From Roseomonas genomospecies 6 (lineage in GTDB: Bacteria > Pseudomonadota > Alphaproteobacteria > Azospirillales > Azospirillaceae): 64,000 nucleotides of DNA. Positions within the stretch are counted from its first letter, which is position 1, and each line of letters begins with the position of its first letter. This document shows positions 50,836 through 60,373 of the stretch, in pieces. The notes under the pieces are model-generated. The model was not told the DNA's origin and made no database searches. It saw only the letters and a program-made list of their open reading frames with translations. The DNA is taken from positions 1-64,000 of the forward strand of contig NZ_QOKW01000017.1 of assembly GCF_008365375.1 (NCBI RefSeq), given 5' to 3'. The position numbers and the translations under genes were made by a program.

Positions 50836-51624
50836 ATGGCTATTCCGTCTTTCACCATGCGCCAGCTGCTCGAAGCCGGCGTCCACTTCGGTCACCACAC
50901 CCGCCGTTGGAACCCGAAGATGGGTCCGTACATCTTCGGCGTGCGCAACGGCGTGCACATCATCGACCTGGAGCAGACCGTTCCGGCGCTGCACCGCGCC
51001 CTGCAGGCGGTCCGTGACGTCGTCGCCGGCGGCGGCCGCGTCCTGTTCGTCGGCACCAAGCGCCAGGCCCAGGAGAAGGTGGCCGAGGCCGCGTCGAAGT
51101 GCGGCCAGTATTACGTCAACCACCGCTGGCTCGGCGGCATGCTGACCAACTGGAAGACCATCTCCCAGTCGATCAAGCGCCTGCGCGAGATGGAAGAGCG
51201 TCTGGGCGGCGACACCTCGGGCCTGACCAAGCGCGAAATCCTGGAGCTGACCCGCGAGCGCGACAAGCTGGAGCGTGCGCTGGGCGGCATCAAGGAGATG
51301 GGCGGCCTGCCGGACGTCCTCTTCATCATCGACACCAACAAGGAGTCGATCGCGGTCAAGGAAGCCAACAAGCTGGGCATTCCGGTCATCGCGGTGATCG
51401 ACAGCAACTCCGATCCGGACGGCGTGGCCTTCCCGATCCCGGGCAACGACGACGCCCTGCGCGCCATCGACCTGTACTGCGAGCTGGTGAACGGCGCCGT
51501 GCTCGACGGTCTGCAGGCCGAGATGAGCGCCGCCGGCATCGACGTGGGCTCCTCCGAGGAGGCTCCGGCCGAGCAACTGCCGGAAGAGGAAGAGGCCGCC
51601 CCGGCTGAACAAGCCCAGGCCTGA
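50836..51624 (+). CDS. rpsB: 30S ribosomal protein S2
   Basis: The 262-residue protein starts MAIPSFTMRQLLEAGVHFGH and keeps the family motifs, including TRRWNPKMGPYIFG and HRWLGGMLTNWKTI, with the acidic C-terminal tail EEEAAPAEQAQA. It binds the 30S platform on the 16S rRNA. The ATG at 50836 is fixed by AAAGGA upstream and the family N-terminus; the frame extends further upstream but is not coding. It is separated from tsf by an intrinsic terminator. Confidence 0.98.
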   Translation: MAIPSFTMRQLLEAGVHFGHHTRRWNPKMGPYIFGVRNGVHIIDLEQTVPALHRALQAVRDVVAGGGRVLFVGTKRQAQEKVAEAASKCGQYYVNHRWLGGMLTNWKTISQSIKRLREMEERLGGDTSGLTKREILELTRERDKLERALGGIKEMGGLPDVLFIIDTNKESIAVKEANKLGIPVIAVIDSNSDPDGVAFPIPGNDDALRAIDLYCELVNGAVLDGLQAEMSAAGIDVGSSEEAPAEQLPEEEEAAPAEQAQA

Positions 51625-51638
51625 TCCCGGTGATACGG

Positions 51639-51679
51639 GGCAGCCGGGCCTTATGACCTACGGCCCGGCTGCCTTTTTT
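51639..51679 (+). terminator. Intrinsic terminator or attenuator between rpsB and tsf
   Basis: A perfect 12-bp stem, GGCAGCCGGGCC and GGCCCGGCTGCC with an 11-base loop, is followed by TTTTTT. It is the cleanest rho-independent terminator in the window and lies 15 bases after the rpsB stop. It probably reduces tsf transcription from the rpsB promoter. Confidence 0.92.
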
Positions 51680-51739
51680 ATGAGTTGTTTGGATCAACCC
51701 GATCCGCTTGGATCTGTTCGGAAGGAAGAGGGCGATACC

Positions 51740-52669
51740 ATGGCCGAGATTACCGCCGCGCTCGTCAAGGAACTGCGCGAGAAGACCGGCGCGGGCATGA
51801 TGGACTGCAAGAAGGCGCTGGCCGAGACCCAGGGCGACCTCGAGGGCGCCGTTGACTGGCTGCGCAAGAAGGGCCTCGCCGCCGCCGCCAAGAAGTCGGG
51901 CCGCGTCGCCGCCGAGGGCCTGGTCGCCGTCGCCACCGCCGGCACCGCGGGCGCCGTCGTCGAGGTGAACGCCGAGACCGACTTCGTCGCGCGCAACGAC
52001 AAGTTCCAGGCCTTCGCCCTGAAGTCCGCCGAACTGACCCTGTCCGGTTCGGGCGATGTCGAGGGTCTGAAGGCCACCGCCTATCCGGACGCCGGCCGCA
52101 CGGTGCAGGAAGAGCTGACCAACCTGATCGCCACCATCGGCGAGAACATGAACATCCGCCGTTCGGCCAAGCTGTCGGTCCCGGCGGGCGTCGTCGTGTC
52201 CTATGTCCACTCGGCCATCGCGCCGGGCCTCGGCAAGATCGGCGTTCTGGTCGCCCTGGAGTCCACCGGCGACGCCGCCAAGCTGAACGATCTGGGCAAG
52301 CAGATCGCCATGCACATCGCCGCCGCCCGTCCGGACGCGCTGGACATCGCCGACGTCGACACCTCGGCGCTGGAGCGTGAGCGCAACGTGCTCGCCGAGC
52401 AGGCCCGCGCGTCGGGCAAGCCGGAGAACATCGTCGAGAAGATGCTCGAAGGCCGCATCCGCAAGTACTACGAGGAAGTGGTGCTGCTGGAGCAAACCTA
52501 CGTGATCGACGGCGAGACGAAGGTCCGCAAGGTGGTGGAGAACGCCGCCAAGGACATCGGCGCCCCGGTCAAGGTGACGGGCTTCGTCCGCTTCGCGCTC
52601 GGCGAAGGCATCGAGAAGGCGGAGAGCGATTTCGCCGCCGAAGTCGCCGCCGCCGCCGGCCAGAAGTAA
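51740..52669 (+). CDS. tsf: Elongation factor Ts
   Basis: The 309-residue nucleotide exchange factor recycles EF-Tu from GDP. It has the N-terminal UBA-like domain with KTGAGMMDCKKALAETQGDL (about residues 13-32), the signature NAETDFVARND (about 75-85), and the dimerisation and core domains. The ATG at 51740 gives MAEITAALVKELRE; the upstream frame passes through the terminator and is not coding. It follows rpsB after a strong terminator and precedes pyrH by 54 bases. Confidence 0.97.
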   Translation: MAEITAALVKELREKTGAGMMDCKKALAETQGDLEGAVDWLRKKGLAAAAKKSGRVAAEGLVAVATAGTAGAVVEVNAETDFVARNDKFQAFALKSAELTLSGSGDVEGLKATAYPDAGRTVQEELTNLIATIGENMNIRRSAKLSVPAGVVVSYVHSAIAPGLGKIGVLVALESTGDAAKLNDLGKQIAMHIAAARPDALDIADVDTSALERERNVLAEQARASGKPENIVEKMLEGRIRKYYEEVVLLEQTYVIDGETKVRKVVENAAKDIGAPVKVTGFVRFALGEGIEKAESDFAAEVAAAAGQK

Positions 52670-52723
52670 GGAACCGGCGACCCGCCGCACGCACTCTTCA
52701 CACCAACCGGGAGAAAGCCCCCC

Positions 52724-53479
52724 ATGGCCCAGACCACCGGGACCACCGAGCCGGCTGACGGCATCCGCTTCAAACGAGTCCTTCTGAAGGTGTCGGGCGA
52801 GGCGTTGATGGGTCAGCGCGACTACGGCCTCGATCCGGAGGTGGTCAACCGCGTCGCCAACGAGGTGAAGGCGGTGATCGAACTGGGCGTCCAGGTCAGC
52901 CTGGTCATCGGCGGGGGCAACATCTTCCGCGGCGTGAAGGGTGCGGCGAGCGGCATGGAGCGCGCCTCGGCCGACTACATCGGCATGCTCGCCACCGTGA
53001 TGAACGCCCTGTCGATGCAGAGCGCTTTGGAACGGATGGGCGTGGTGACCCGCGTGCAGTCGGCCATTCCGATGTCGTCGGTGTGCGAGCCCTACATCCG
53101 GCGCCGGGCCATCCGGCACATGGAAAAGGGCCGCGTGGTGATCTTCGCCGCCGGCACCGGAAACCCCTTCTTCACCACCGATACGGCCGCCGCGCTGCGC
53201 GCATCGGAAATGGGCTGCGATGCCCTGCTGAAGGGCACGCAGGTGGACGGCGTCTACACCGCCGACCCGAAGAAGGTGAAGGACGCGGAACGCTACGACC
53301 GTCTCGGCTATCTGGAGGTTCTGGCCAAGGATCTCCAGGTGATGGACGCGTCCGCAATCTCCTTGGCGCGCGAGAGCCACATCCCCATACTCGTGTTCTC
53401 GATCCACACGCCCGGCGCCTTCGCCGAGGTGATGCAGGGCCGGGGCAAGTTTACGATCATCAACGAAGAAACGGAGTGA
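52724..53479 (+). CDS. pyrH: Uridylate kinase
   Basis: The 251-residue amino-acid-kinase-fold enzyme phosphorylates UMP to UDP. It starts after a strong GGGAGAAAG site and has RFKRVLLKVSGEALMG (about residues 16-31), the GGGNIFRG loop and the AGTGNPFFTTDTAAALRA segment. The order tsf-pyrH-frr is universal in proteobacteria. frr starts four bases after the stop. Confidence 0.97.
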   Translation: MAQTTGTTEPADGIRFKRVLLKVSGEALMGQRDYGLDPEVVNRVANEVKAVIELGVQVSLVIGGGNIFRGVKGAASGMERASADYIGMLATVMNALSMQSALERMGVVTRVQSAIPMSSVCEPYIRRRAIRHMEKGRVVIFAAGTGNPFFTTDTAAALRASEMGCDALLKGTQVDGVYTADPKKVKDAERYDRLGYLEVLAKDLQVMDASAISLARESHIPILVFSIHTPGAFAEVMQGRGKFTIINEETE

Positions 53480-53483
53480 GCCC

Positions 53484-54053
53484 GTGGCTGCGTCTGATAC
53501 ATCGGCCCTCCAGGCGGATCTCAAGCGCCGCATGGAAGGAGCGCTTGAGGCGTTTCGCAAGGAATTGACCGGTCTGCGCACCGGCCGCGCCTCCGCCAGC
53601 CTGCTCGAGCCCGTCACCATCGAGGCTTACGGCGCGAGGATGCACCTCAAGGAGGTTGGCACCGTCAGCGTTCCGGAGCCGCGGCTGATCGTCGTGCAGG
53701 TGTGGGATCGCGGCATGGTCAAGGCCGTGGAGAAGGGCATCCGCGATTCGGGTCTCGGCCTGAACCCGCAGACGGAAGGCCAGTCGATCCGCGTGCCGCT
53801 GCCCGACCTGACGCAGGAACGCCGCAAGGAACTCGCCAAGGTCGCCCACAAGTACGCCGAGCAGGCCCGCGTCGCCGTGCGCAACGTGCGCCGCGACGGC
53901 ATGGACGGGCTGAAGAAGGCCGAGAAGGCCGGCGACATCTCCCAGGACGAGCACAAGGGTCTTGGCGAGAAGGTCCAGGCGCTGACCGATCAGTACATCA
54001 AGCTGGTCGACGACGCGCTTGCGGCGAAAGAAAAGGACATCATGCAGGTCTGA
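53484..54053 (+). CDS. frr: Ribosome recycling factor
   Basis: The 189-residue tRNA-mimic splits post-termination ribosomes with EF-G. Signature parts are LTGLRTGRASASLLEPVTIE near residues 28-47 and the C-terminal three-helix bundle. It starts at GTG 53484 after a weak site and precedes uppS by four bases. Confidence 0.96.
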   Translation: MAASDTSALQADLKRRMEGALEAFRKELTGLRTGRASASLLEPVTIEAYGARMHLKEVGTVSVPEPRLIVVQVWDRGMVKAVEKGIRDSGLGLNPQTEGQSIRVPLPDLTQERRKELAKVAHKYAEQARVAVRNVRRDGMDGLKKAEKAGDISQDEHKGLGEKVQALTDQYIKLVDDALAAKEKDIMQV

Positions 54054-54057
54054 CGGC

Positions 54058-54795
54058 ATGCGCGACGCGGAAGAAAGCCGCCCCCTGCGCCCGCCCGCGC
54101 ACGTGGCCGTGATCATGGACGGCAACGGGCGCTGGGCCAAGGCCAGAGGGCTGCCCCGCACCGCCGGCCATAAAAAGGGCGTGGACGCCGTCCGCCGGAC
54201 GGTCGAGGCCGCGGGCGAGCTGGGGATCGGCTATCTGACGATCTTCAGCTTCTCGTCCGAGAATTGGCGTCGGCCGGAGGAGGAGGTGTCCGACCTCATG
54301 CAACTCCTGCGCTTCTATCTGCGCAGCGAGATTGCGGACCTCCACCGGAACGGCGTGCGCTTGCGCGTCATCGGCGACCGGTCGCGCCTGTCGAACGACA
54401 TCACCGCGCTGATCGAAAACGCCGAGGCCCTGACCGGCGACAACCGGAAGCTGACGCTCGTGGTGGCTCTGAGCTACGGCTCACGTCAGGAGATCACGCT
54501 GGCGGCGCGGCGTCTGGCCGAAGAGGTGAGGGCGGGCGCGCTCGATCCCGCGGACATCACCGAGGATCGGTTCTCCGAACATCTGTTCACCGCCGACATC
54601 CCCGACCCCGACCTGATCGTCCGCACCAGCGGCGAGAAGCGCATCAGCAACTTCCTGCTCTGGCAGGCGGCTTACGCCGAGCTGGTCTTCGTGGACACGC
54701 TCTGGCCCGACTTTAGCAAGCGCGACCTGGAGGCGGCGATTGAAGAGTTCCACCGACGGGAACGTCGCTTCGGCGCAACCACCGGCATCCGCTAA
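54058..54795 (+). CDS. uppS: Undecaprenyl diphosphate synthase
   Basis: This cis-prenyltransferase makes the C55 lipid carrier for peptidoglycan and LPS. The 245-residue protein has the active-site motif HVAVIMDGNGRWAKARGL (about residues 14-31) with the catalytic Asp, FSFSSENWRRPEEEV, and the C-terminal RTSGEKRISNFLLWQAAY. The ATG at 54058 follows frr by four bases. The 3' end overlaps the start of cdsA by 56 bases, which is unusual in length. Confidence 0.95.
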   Translation: MRDAEESRPLRPPAHVAVIMDGNGRWAKARGLPRTAGHKKGVDAVRRTVEAAGELGIGYLTIFSFSSENWRRPEEEVSDLMQLLRFYLRSEIADLHRNGVRLRVIGDRSRLSNDITALIENAEALTGDNRKLTLVVALSYGSRQEITLAARRLAEEVRAGALDPADITEDRFSEHLFTADIPDPDLIVRTSGEKRISNFLLWQAAYAELVFVDTLWPDFSKRDLEAAIEEFHRRERRFGATTGIR

Positions 54796-55588
54796 ATCCG
54801 GCGACCTGAAGACGCGCGCCGCTTCGGCGCTCGTCCTGGCGCCGCTCGTGCTCGGCGCCGTCTGGGCCGGCGGGTGGGCCTTTCTCGCCCTGATCGCGCT
54901 CGGCGCCGTGGCCTCCGCGGTGGAGTGGGGCAATCTCGTTCCCTGCCGCCGCCGGGGCGTCGCCATTGGGTTATCGGTTGCCGGCGTTCTGCTGGCCCTC
55001 GCCGCTCAACTCGCTGCGGGACCTTGGGCGGCGGTTGCCGTCGCCCTTGCGGCCACCGCCGCCGTGGCGCTGGCGTCCGGCGGCCCGGATCGCGGGCTGG
55101 CCGGGGGCGGCATCCTCTACATCGTGGCCGGTCTGGCCGGGCTGATGTGGCTGCGCGACGATCCGGAGTCCGGCCTTGCGCTGTTCCTCTTCACCATGCT
55201 GGGGGTCTGGGCGACCGACATCGGCGCCTACGCCGCGGGGCGGACCATCGGCGGGCCGAAACTGGCCCCGCGCATCAGCCCGAAGAAGACCTGGGCCGGC
55301 CTGATCGGCGGCATGGCATCCTCCGCTCTGGTGGGGTGGGGGGTGGCCTTGGCCGCGGGGGCGCAGAAGCCTCTGCTGGCTCTTGCGGTTGGTGCCATCC
55401 TGGCCGTCGTGGCGCAGGCGGGTGACCTCTTCGAATCCGCGGTCAAGCGTCGTTACAACGTGAAGGACAGCGGCCATCTCATTCCTGGTCACGGGGGCAT
55501 CCTGGACCGCATCGACGGGCTGCTCGCCGCGGCCCCGGTGCTGGCCCTGTTCCACGCGAGCATCGGCACGGCAATCGCATGGTGGTGA
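54740..55588 (+). CDS. cdsA: Phosphatidate cytidylyltransferase (CDP-diglyceride synthase)
   Basis: This inner-membrane enzyme makes CDP-diacylglycerol. The 282-residue protein has about eight membrane helices and ends in the signature SAVKRRYNVKDSGHLIPGHG with GILDRIDGL. It starts with a TTG at 54740, six bases after GGAGG, inside uppS; no nearby ATG or GTG fits the reading frame. The overlap with uppS is 56 bases. dxr follows after six bases. Confidence 0.93.
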   Translation: MKSSTDGNVASAQPPASAKSGDLKTRAASALVLAPLVLGAVWAGGWAFLALIALGAVASAVEWGNLVPCRRRGVAIGLSVAGVLLALAAQLAAGPWAAVAVALAATAAVALASGGPDRGLAGGGILYIVAGLAGLMWLRDDPESGLALFLFTMLGVWATDIGAYAAGRTIGGPKLAPRISPKKTWAGLIGGMASSALVGWGVALAAGAQKPLLALAVGAILAVVAQAGDLFESAVKRRYNVKDSGHLIPGHGGILDRIDGLLAAAPVLALFHASIGTAIAWW

Positions 55589-55594
55589 CGGGGT

Positions 55595-56785
55595 ATGGTT
55601 GTGAAGGCTGAAGGGGCGGCGGACGCGCCGCGCCGCGTGACGATTCTCGGTTCGACCGGGTCGGTCGGCACGCAGACGGTCGATCTCGTCGCCCGCGATC
55701 CGGAGCGCTTCCCGGTGGAGTCGCTGACCGCCAACCGCAACGTCGCCCTTTTGGCCGAGCAGGCGCGGCAGCTCCGTCCGAAGCTGGCCGTGGTCGCCGA
55801 CCCCGCCGCCTACGCCGACCTCAAGGAGGCACTGGCCGGCACCGGCGTCGAGGCCGCCGCCGGGCCGCAGGCCGTGGCCGAGGCGGCGGAGCGGCCCGCC
55901 GACTGGGTCATGGCCGCCATCGTTGGCGCCGCCGGCCTGGAGCCGACCCTGGCCGCCGTCCGCCGCGGCGCCTGCGTCGCCTTCGCCAACAAGGAGGTGC
56001 TGGTCTGCGCCGGCGCCCTGATGATGGAGGAGGTGCGCCGCCACGGCGCCACGCTGCTTCCGGTGGACAGCGAGCATTCCGCCATCTACCAGGTCTTCGA
56101 TTTCAACCGGCTGGACAGCGTCCGGCGCCTGATCCTGACCGCCTCCGGCGGTCCGTTCCGAACGCGGGACCGCGCCTTCATGGCGGCAGCCACGCGGGAG
56201 CAGGCGGTGGCCCATCCGACCTGGGACATGGGCGCCAAGATCTCCATCGACAGCGCGACCATGATGAACAAGGGGCTGGAGATCATCGAGGCGCATTTCC
56301 TCTTCGGCGTTCCCGAAGAGAAAATCGACGTGCTGGTCCACCCCCAGTCGGTCGTGCACTCGCTGGTCGAATATGTGGACGGCTCCGTCCTGGCGCAGCT
56401 CGGCACGCCGGACATGCGCACGCCCATCGCCTACGCGCTCGGCTGGCCGGCGCGCATCCCCACGCCCGCGGAACGGCTGGACCTCGTGAGGGCCGCAACC
56501 CTGACCTTCGAGGCGCCGGACCCCGTGCGTTTCCCGGCCCTGCGGCTGGCCCGGGCCGCCTTGCAAAGCGGGGGGGGCGCTCCTACTATTCTCAGTGCCG
56601 CCAACGAGGTGGCCGTGCAGGCGTTTCTCGACCGCCGGATCGGCTTTCTCGACATCGAACGGATCGTCGAGGAGGTTCTGGGGGCGCTGCCGCACCGGCC
56701 GCTTCGCGACCTGGAGGAGGTGCGCGGCACCGACTCCGAGGCGCGCCGGGCCGCGGCGGATCGAGTTTCGGCGCTGGGACGCTGA
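55595..56785 (+). CDS. dxr: 1-deoxy-D-xylulose 5-phosphate reductoisomerase
   Basis: This enzyme catalyses the committed step of the MEP isoprenoid pathway. The 396-residue protein has the NADPH motif TILGSTGSVGTQTVDLV (about residues 15-31), the substrate motifs PVDSEHSAIYQ (about 148-158) and SGGPFRTRD, and AAWDM-like MNKGLEIIEA. GGGGT lies before the ATG, which is six bases from the cdsA stop. Complete and ordinary; rseP follows after 54 bases. Confidence 0.96.
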   Translation: MVVKAEGAADAPRRVTILGSTGSVGTQTVDLVARDPERFPVESLTANRNVALLAEQARQLRPKLAVVADPAAYADLKEALAGTGVEAAAGPQAVAEAAERPADWVMAAIVGAAGLEPTLAAVRRGACVAFANKEVLVCAGALMMEEVRRHGATLLPVDSEHSAIYQVFDFNRLDSVRRLILTASGGPFRTRDRAFMAAATREQAVAHPTWDMGAKISIDSATMMNKGLEIIEAHFLFGVPEEKIDVLVHPQSVVHSLVEYVDGSVLAQLGTPDMRTPIAYALGWPARIPTPAERLDLVRAATLTFEAPDPVRFPALRLARAALQSGGGAPTILSAANEVAVQAFLDRRIGFLDIERIVEEVLGALPHRPLRDLEEVRGTDSEARRAAADRVSALGR

Positions 56786-56839
56786 GTCTTTTTCCGGACG
56801 GGGGCCGTCGTCGGGCCGCGCCGGAATGCGAAGGATGTG

Positions 56840-57973
56840 ATGGACGTCATGGGCGGCTTCGGGACCACGCTTCTCTCTTTTCTGCTGGTCCTCACCGTGC
56901 TCGTGTTTGTGCACGAACTCGGTCACTACCTCGTGGCGCGCCGCAACGGCGTGCGCATCGAGGTCTTCTCCATCGGCTTCGGGCCGGAGCTGTTCGGCTG
57001 GACCGACCGTTCCGGAACGCGCTGGAAATTCAGCGCCATCCCGCTTGGCGGCTATGTGAAGATGTTCGGCGACGCCGATCCGGCCAGCACGCCCGGCGCC
57101 CACACGCAGAGCATGTCCGCGGCGGAGAGGGAGGTGTCCTTCCACCACAAGCGGCTCGGCCAGCGGGCCGCCATCGTGGCGGCGGGACCCATCGCGAATT
57201 TCCTCTTCGCCATCGTCGCCCTGACCATCCTCTTCGCCACCGCCGGCCAGTCCTTCACCCCGCCGGACGTCGGCGGCGTGCAGCCGGGCAGTGCTGCGGA
57301 GCGCGCCGGGCTTCAGCCGGGCGACCTGATCGTCTCCATCAACGGCAGCGGCATCCAGCGATTCGAGGAAATCCGGCAGATCGTGTCCATGCAGCCAGGC
57401 GCGGCGCTGGAGATGGTGGTTCAGCGCGACGGGCGCACGGTCAATCTGACGGCGACTCCGGACGTGCGGGAGGTCACCGACCGACTCGGCAACACCCACC
57501 GCATCGGCCAGCTCGGCATCATGCGCGGCGGGGCGGAGACGAAGCGGCACGACCCGTTGACGGCCATGTGGCAGGCGGGCCGTGAGGTCGTCGGCATGAT
57601 TTCCGGCACTTTCGTGGCGCTTGGCCAGATGGTCGAGGGGTCGCGCGGGACGGAGGAGCTGGGCGGTCCGCTGCGCATCGCCCAGATGTCCGGAGAGGTC
57701 GCCCAGTCCGGCTGGTACCCGCTCATCTGGTTCATGACCTTCCTGTCGGTCAACCTCGGCCTCATCAATCTGTTCCCGGTCCCGCTGCTTGACGGTGGAC
57801 ATTTGATGTTTTATGCGCTGGAAGGGCTGCGGGGGCGTCCTCTCGGACCTAGAGCGCAAGAATACGGTTTCCGCATCGGCCTTGCTTTGGTATTAACGCT
57901 CATGGTTTTCGCCACGTGGAACGACCTCGTTCAGCTGCGCGTGGTGGATTTCTTTCGGGGGCTGATATCCTGA
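56840..57973 (+). CDS. rseP: RseP, site-2 intramembrane zinc protease
   Basis: The 377-residue membrane protease cleaves anti-sigma factors and signal-peptide remnants. The zinc motif HELGH lies in LVFVHELGHYLVARRN (about residues 21-36), the PDZ domain at about 130-190 (VQPGSAAERAGLQPGDLIVS), and the third metal ligand in NLFPVPLLDGGH near 310-321. It has one PDZ domain, not two as in E. coli. The ATG at 56840 follows AAGGAT; a GTG at 56837 and an ATG at 56849 are also in frame. bamA begins 29 bases after the stop. Confidence 0.94.
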   Translation: MDVMGGFGTTLLSFLLVLTVLVFVHELGHYLVARRNGVRIEVFSIGFGPELFGWTDRSGTRWKFSAIPLGGYVKMFGDADPASTPGAHTQSMSAAEREVSFHHKRLGQRAAIVAAGPIANFLFAIVALTILFATAGQSFTPPDVGGVQPGSAAERAGLQPGDLIVSINGSGIQRFEEIRQIVSMQPGAALEMVVQRDGRTVNLTATPDVREVTDRLGNTHRIGQLGIMRGGAETKRHDPLTAMWQAGREVVGMISGTFVALGQMVEGSRGTEELGGPLRIAQMSGEVAQSGWYPLIWFMTFLSVNLGLINLFPVPLLDGGHLMFYALEGLRGRPLGPRAQEYGFRIGLALVLTLMVFATWNDLVQLRVVDFFRGLIS

Positions 57974-58002
57974 CGGATGCCCCCAAAGCCAGGGAGCGAG
58001 CT

Positions 58003-60372
58003 TTGCGGGTGTCGAGCAGGGTTCTGGCGTTCGGCCTGATGGCCGGTTGCGCCATGACGACGGTTTCTCTTGCCCTTTCCAGCGCGGCCTGGGCCCAGGC
58101 CGGTGTGCCGAATTCCGGCGCGCCGAAATCGGCCGCTTTCGGCGATGGAACGCTGGTTGCGCAGATGTTCTCGGGCGGCGCCATCCGGGACATCCGGGTG
58201 GAGGGCGTCCAGCGCATCGAGCCGACGACCGTCCGCTCCTATCTTGCGGTCGCGCCCGGCGATCCCTTCGATCCGGACCGGATCGACCAGTCGCTGAAGG
58301 CCCTGTTCAACACGGGTCTGTTCGCCGACGTGGTGCTGAAGCGCGACGGCGACGTGCTGGTGGTGCAGGTGGCGGAAAATCCGATCATCAATCGCATCGC
58401 CTTCGAGGGGAACCGGCGCATCGAGAAGGAGAATCTGGAGAAGGAAATCCAGCTTCGCCCCCGCGTCGTCTACACCCGCACCCGCGTGCAGAGCGACGTT
58501 CAGCGCATTCTGGACATCTATCGGCGCCAGGGCCGCTTCGCCGCGACCGTCGAGCCGAAGATCATCCAGCTCGACCAGAACCGCGTCGATCTGGTGTTCG
58601 AGATCAACGAGGGCGTGCGCACCGGCGTGCGCGGCATCACCTTCATCGGGAACGAGAAGTTCTCCGACGGGACGCTGCGCGAGGCGATCCAGACGCGGGA
58701 ATCCGCCTGGTGGCGCTTCATGACGTCGGACGACAACTACGATCCGGATCGTCTGAACTACGACCGTGACCTGCTGCGCCGCTATTACCTGAAGGAAGGC
58801 TACGCCGACTTCCGCGTCGTCTCCGCCGTGGCGGAGCTGACTCCCGACCGCGAAGACTTCGTCATCACCTTCACGGTTGACGAAGGCGAGCGGTACAAGT
58901 TCGGCAAGATGGGCATCAATACCACCCTGAAGGCGCTGGACCCCGAGCAGCTCCGCGGTGTGCTGAGCACACGCGAAGGTGACTGGTACAACGCCCAGGA
59001 GGTGGAGAACACCATCACCAAGCTGACCAACGCGGTCGGCGACCTGCAATACGCCTTCGTCGATGTTCGCCCGCGCATTTCGCGCAACCGCGAAAACCAG
59101 ACCATCGACATCACTTATGACATCGTCGAAGGGCCGCGCGTTTTCGTGGAGCGCATCGACGTGACCGGCAACATCCGCACGCTGGACAAGGTGGTCCGGC
59201 GTGAGATGCTGCTGTCCGAAGGCGACCCGTTCAGCACGACCAAGCTGCGCCGCTCCGAGCAGCGCATCAAGGACTTGGGCTATTTCGAGCGCGTCAACAT
59301 CACCACTGCGGAAGGGTCGGCGCCCGATCGCACCGTGATGAATGTGGAGGTGACGGAGCAGTCCACCGGTGAAATCTCCATCGGTGCCGGCTATTCGACG
59401 TCCGACGGTCCGCTGGCCGACTTCTCGATCCGCGAGCGCAACCTGCTCGGCCGCGGCCAGGACCTGCGCTTTGGCGCCACCGTGTCGGGCAGCCGCCAGG
59501 AGTACGACGTCTCCTTCACGGAGCCCTACTTCCTGGACCGCGACCTGTCCGCCGGCTTCGACCTGTTCCGCATCACCCGCGATTACCAGGACGAAAGCTC
59601 CTTCGACGAGAAGAGCACCGGTCTGGCGCTCCGGATGGGCTACCCGCTGACCGAGAACCTCCGCCAGCGCGTCTATTACCAGCTCCAGAACACCGACATC
59701 ACCAGCGTGCCCGCCAGCGCGTCCCGCTACATCCAGGAGCAGAAGGGCGCGCGCCTGACCTCGCTGATCGGGCAGGAGCTGACCTACGACCGCCGCAACA
59801 GCCGCCTCAGCCCGACCGAAGGCTATTACATTCGGTTGACGAACGATCTCGCGGGCCTGGGTGGCGACGCGCGCTTCCTGCGCAACCGTCTCGGCGCCGG
59901 CTATTACCTGCCGCTGTTCGACGAGAATTGGGTCGTCAGCGCCACCGGCGAGGTCGGCTACATCGTCGGTATCGGTGACGACGGCATCGCTCTGTCCGAT
60001 CGCTTCTTCCTGGGTGGCGACACGCTGCGCGGCTTCAACACGGCCGGCATCGGTCCGCGCGATCTGCGCACCGGCGACGCCCTGGGCGGCACCCGCTATT
60101 ACCGCGGTTCGGTCGAGATGAGCTTCCCCGTCGGTCTGCCCGAGGAATTCGGGCTGAAGGGCCACGCCTTCACCGACGTCGGCACTCTGGGCAAGGTCGA
60201 CATCAACGATCCTCTTGTCCCCGACGACGAATCGGTCCGCCTGTCGGTCGGCACCGGCTTGTCCTGGCGGTCGCCCTTCGGGCCGATCCGCCTTGACTTT
60301 GCGGTCCCGATTATCAAGGAAGATTACGACAAGAAAGAGATCTTCCGTTTCAGCTTTGGAACCAGGTTCTAA
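58003..60372 (+). CDS. bamA: BamA, outer-membrane protein assembly factor
   Basis: BamA folds and inserts beta-barrel proteins into the outer membrane. The 789-residue protein has a signal peptide ending in ALSSAAWAQA, five POTRA domains (about residues 60-400; for example IRDIRVEGVQRIEPTTV), and a C-terminal Omp85 barrel ending in FRFSFGTRF with the terminal Phe. The start is a TTG at 58003, six bases after AGGGAG; a GTG at 58009 is also possible. The long upstream frame overlaps rseP and is rejected. skp follows after one base. Confidence 0.94.
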   Translation: MRVSSRVLAFGLMAGCAMTTVSLALSSAAWAQAGVPNSGAPKSAAFGDGTLVAQMFSGGAIRDIRVEGVQRIEPTTVRSYLAVAPGDPFDPDRIDQSLKALFNTGLFADVVLKRDGDVLVVQVAENPIINRIAFEGNRRIEKENLEKEIQLRPRVVYTRTRVQSDVQRILDIYRRQGRFAATVEPKIIQLDQNRVDLVFEINEGVRTGVRGITFIGNEKFSDGTLREAIQTRESAWWRFMTSDDNYDPDRLNYDRDLLRRYYLKEGYADFRVVSAVAELTPDREDFVITFTVDEGERYKFGKMGINTTLKALDPEQLRGVLSTREGDWYNAQEVENTITKLTNAVGDLQYAFVDVRPRISRNRENQTIDITYDIVEGPRVFVERIDVTGNIRTLDKVVRREMLLSEGDPFSTTKLRRSEQRIKDLGYFERVNITTAEGSAPDRTVMNVEVTEQSTGEISIGAGYSTSDGPLADFSIRERNLLGRGQDLRFGATVSGSRQEYDVSFTEPYFLDRDLSAGFDLFRITRDYQDESSFDEKSTGLALRMGYPLTENLRQRVYYQLQNTDITSVPASASRYIQEQKGARLTSLIGQELTYDRRNSRLSPTEGYYIRLTNDLAGLGGDARFLRNRLGAGYYLPLFDENWVVSATGEVGYIVGIGDDGIALSDRFFLGGDTLRGFNTAGIGPRDLRTGDALGGTRYYRGSVEMSFPVGLPEEFGLKGHAFTDVGTLGKVDINDPLVPDDESVRLSVGTGLSWRSPFGPIRLDFAVPIIKEDYDKKEIFRFSFGTRF

Positions 60373-60373
60373 C

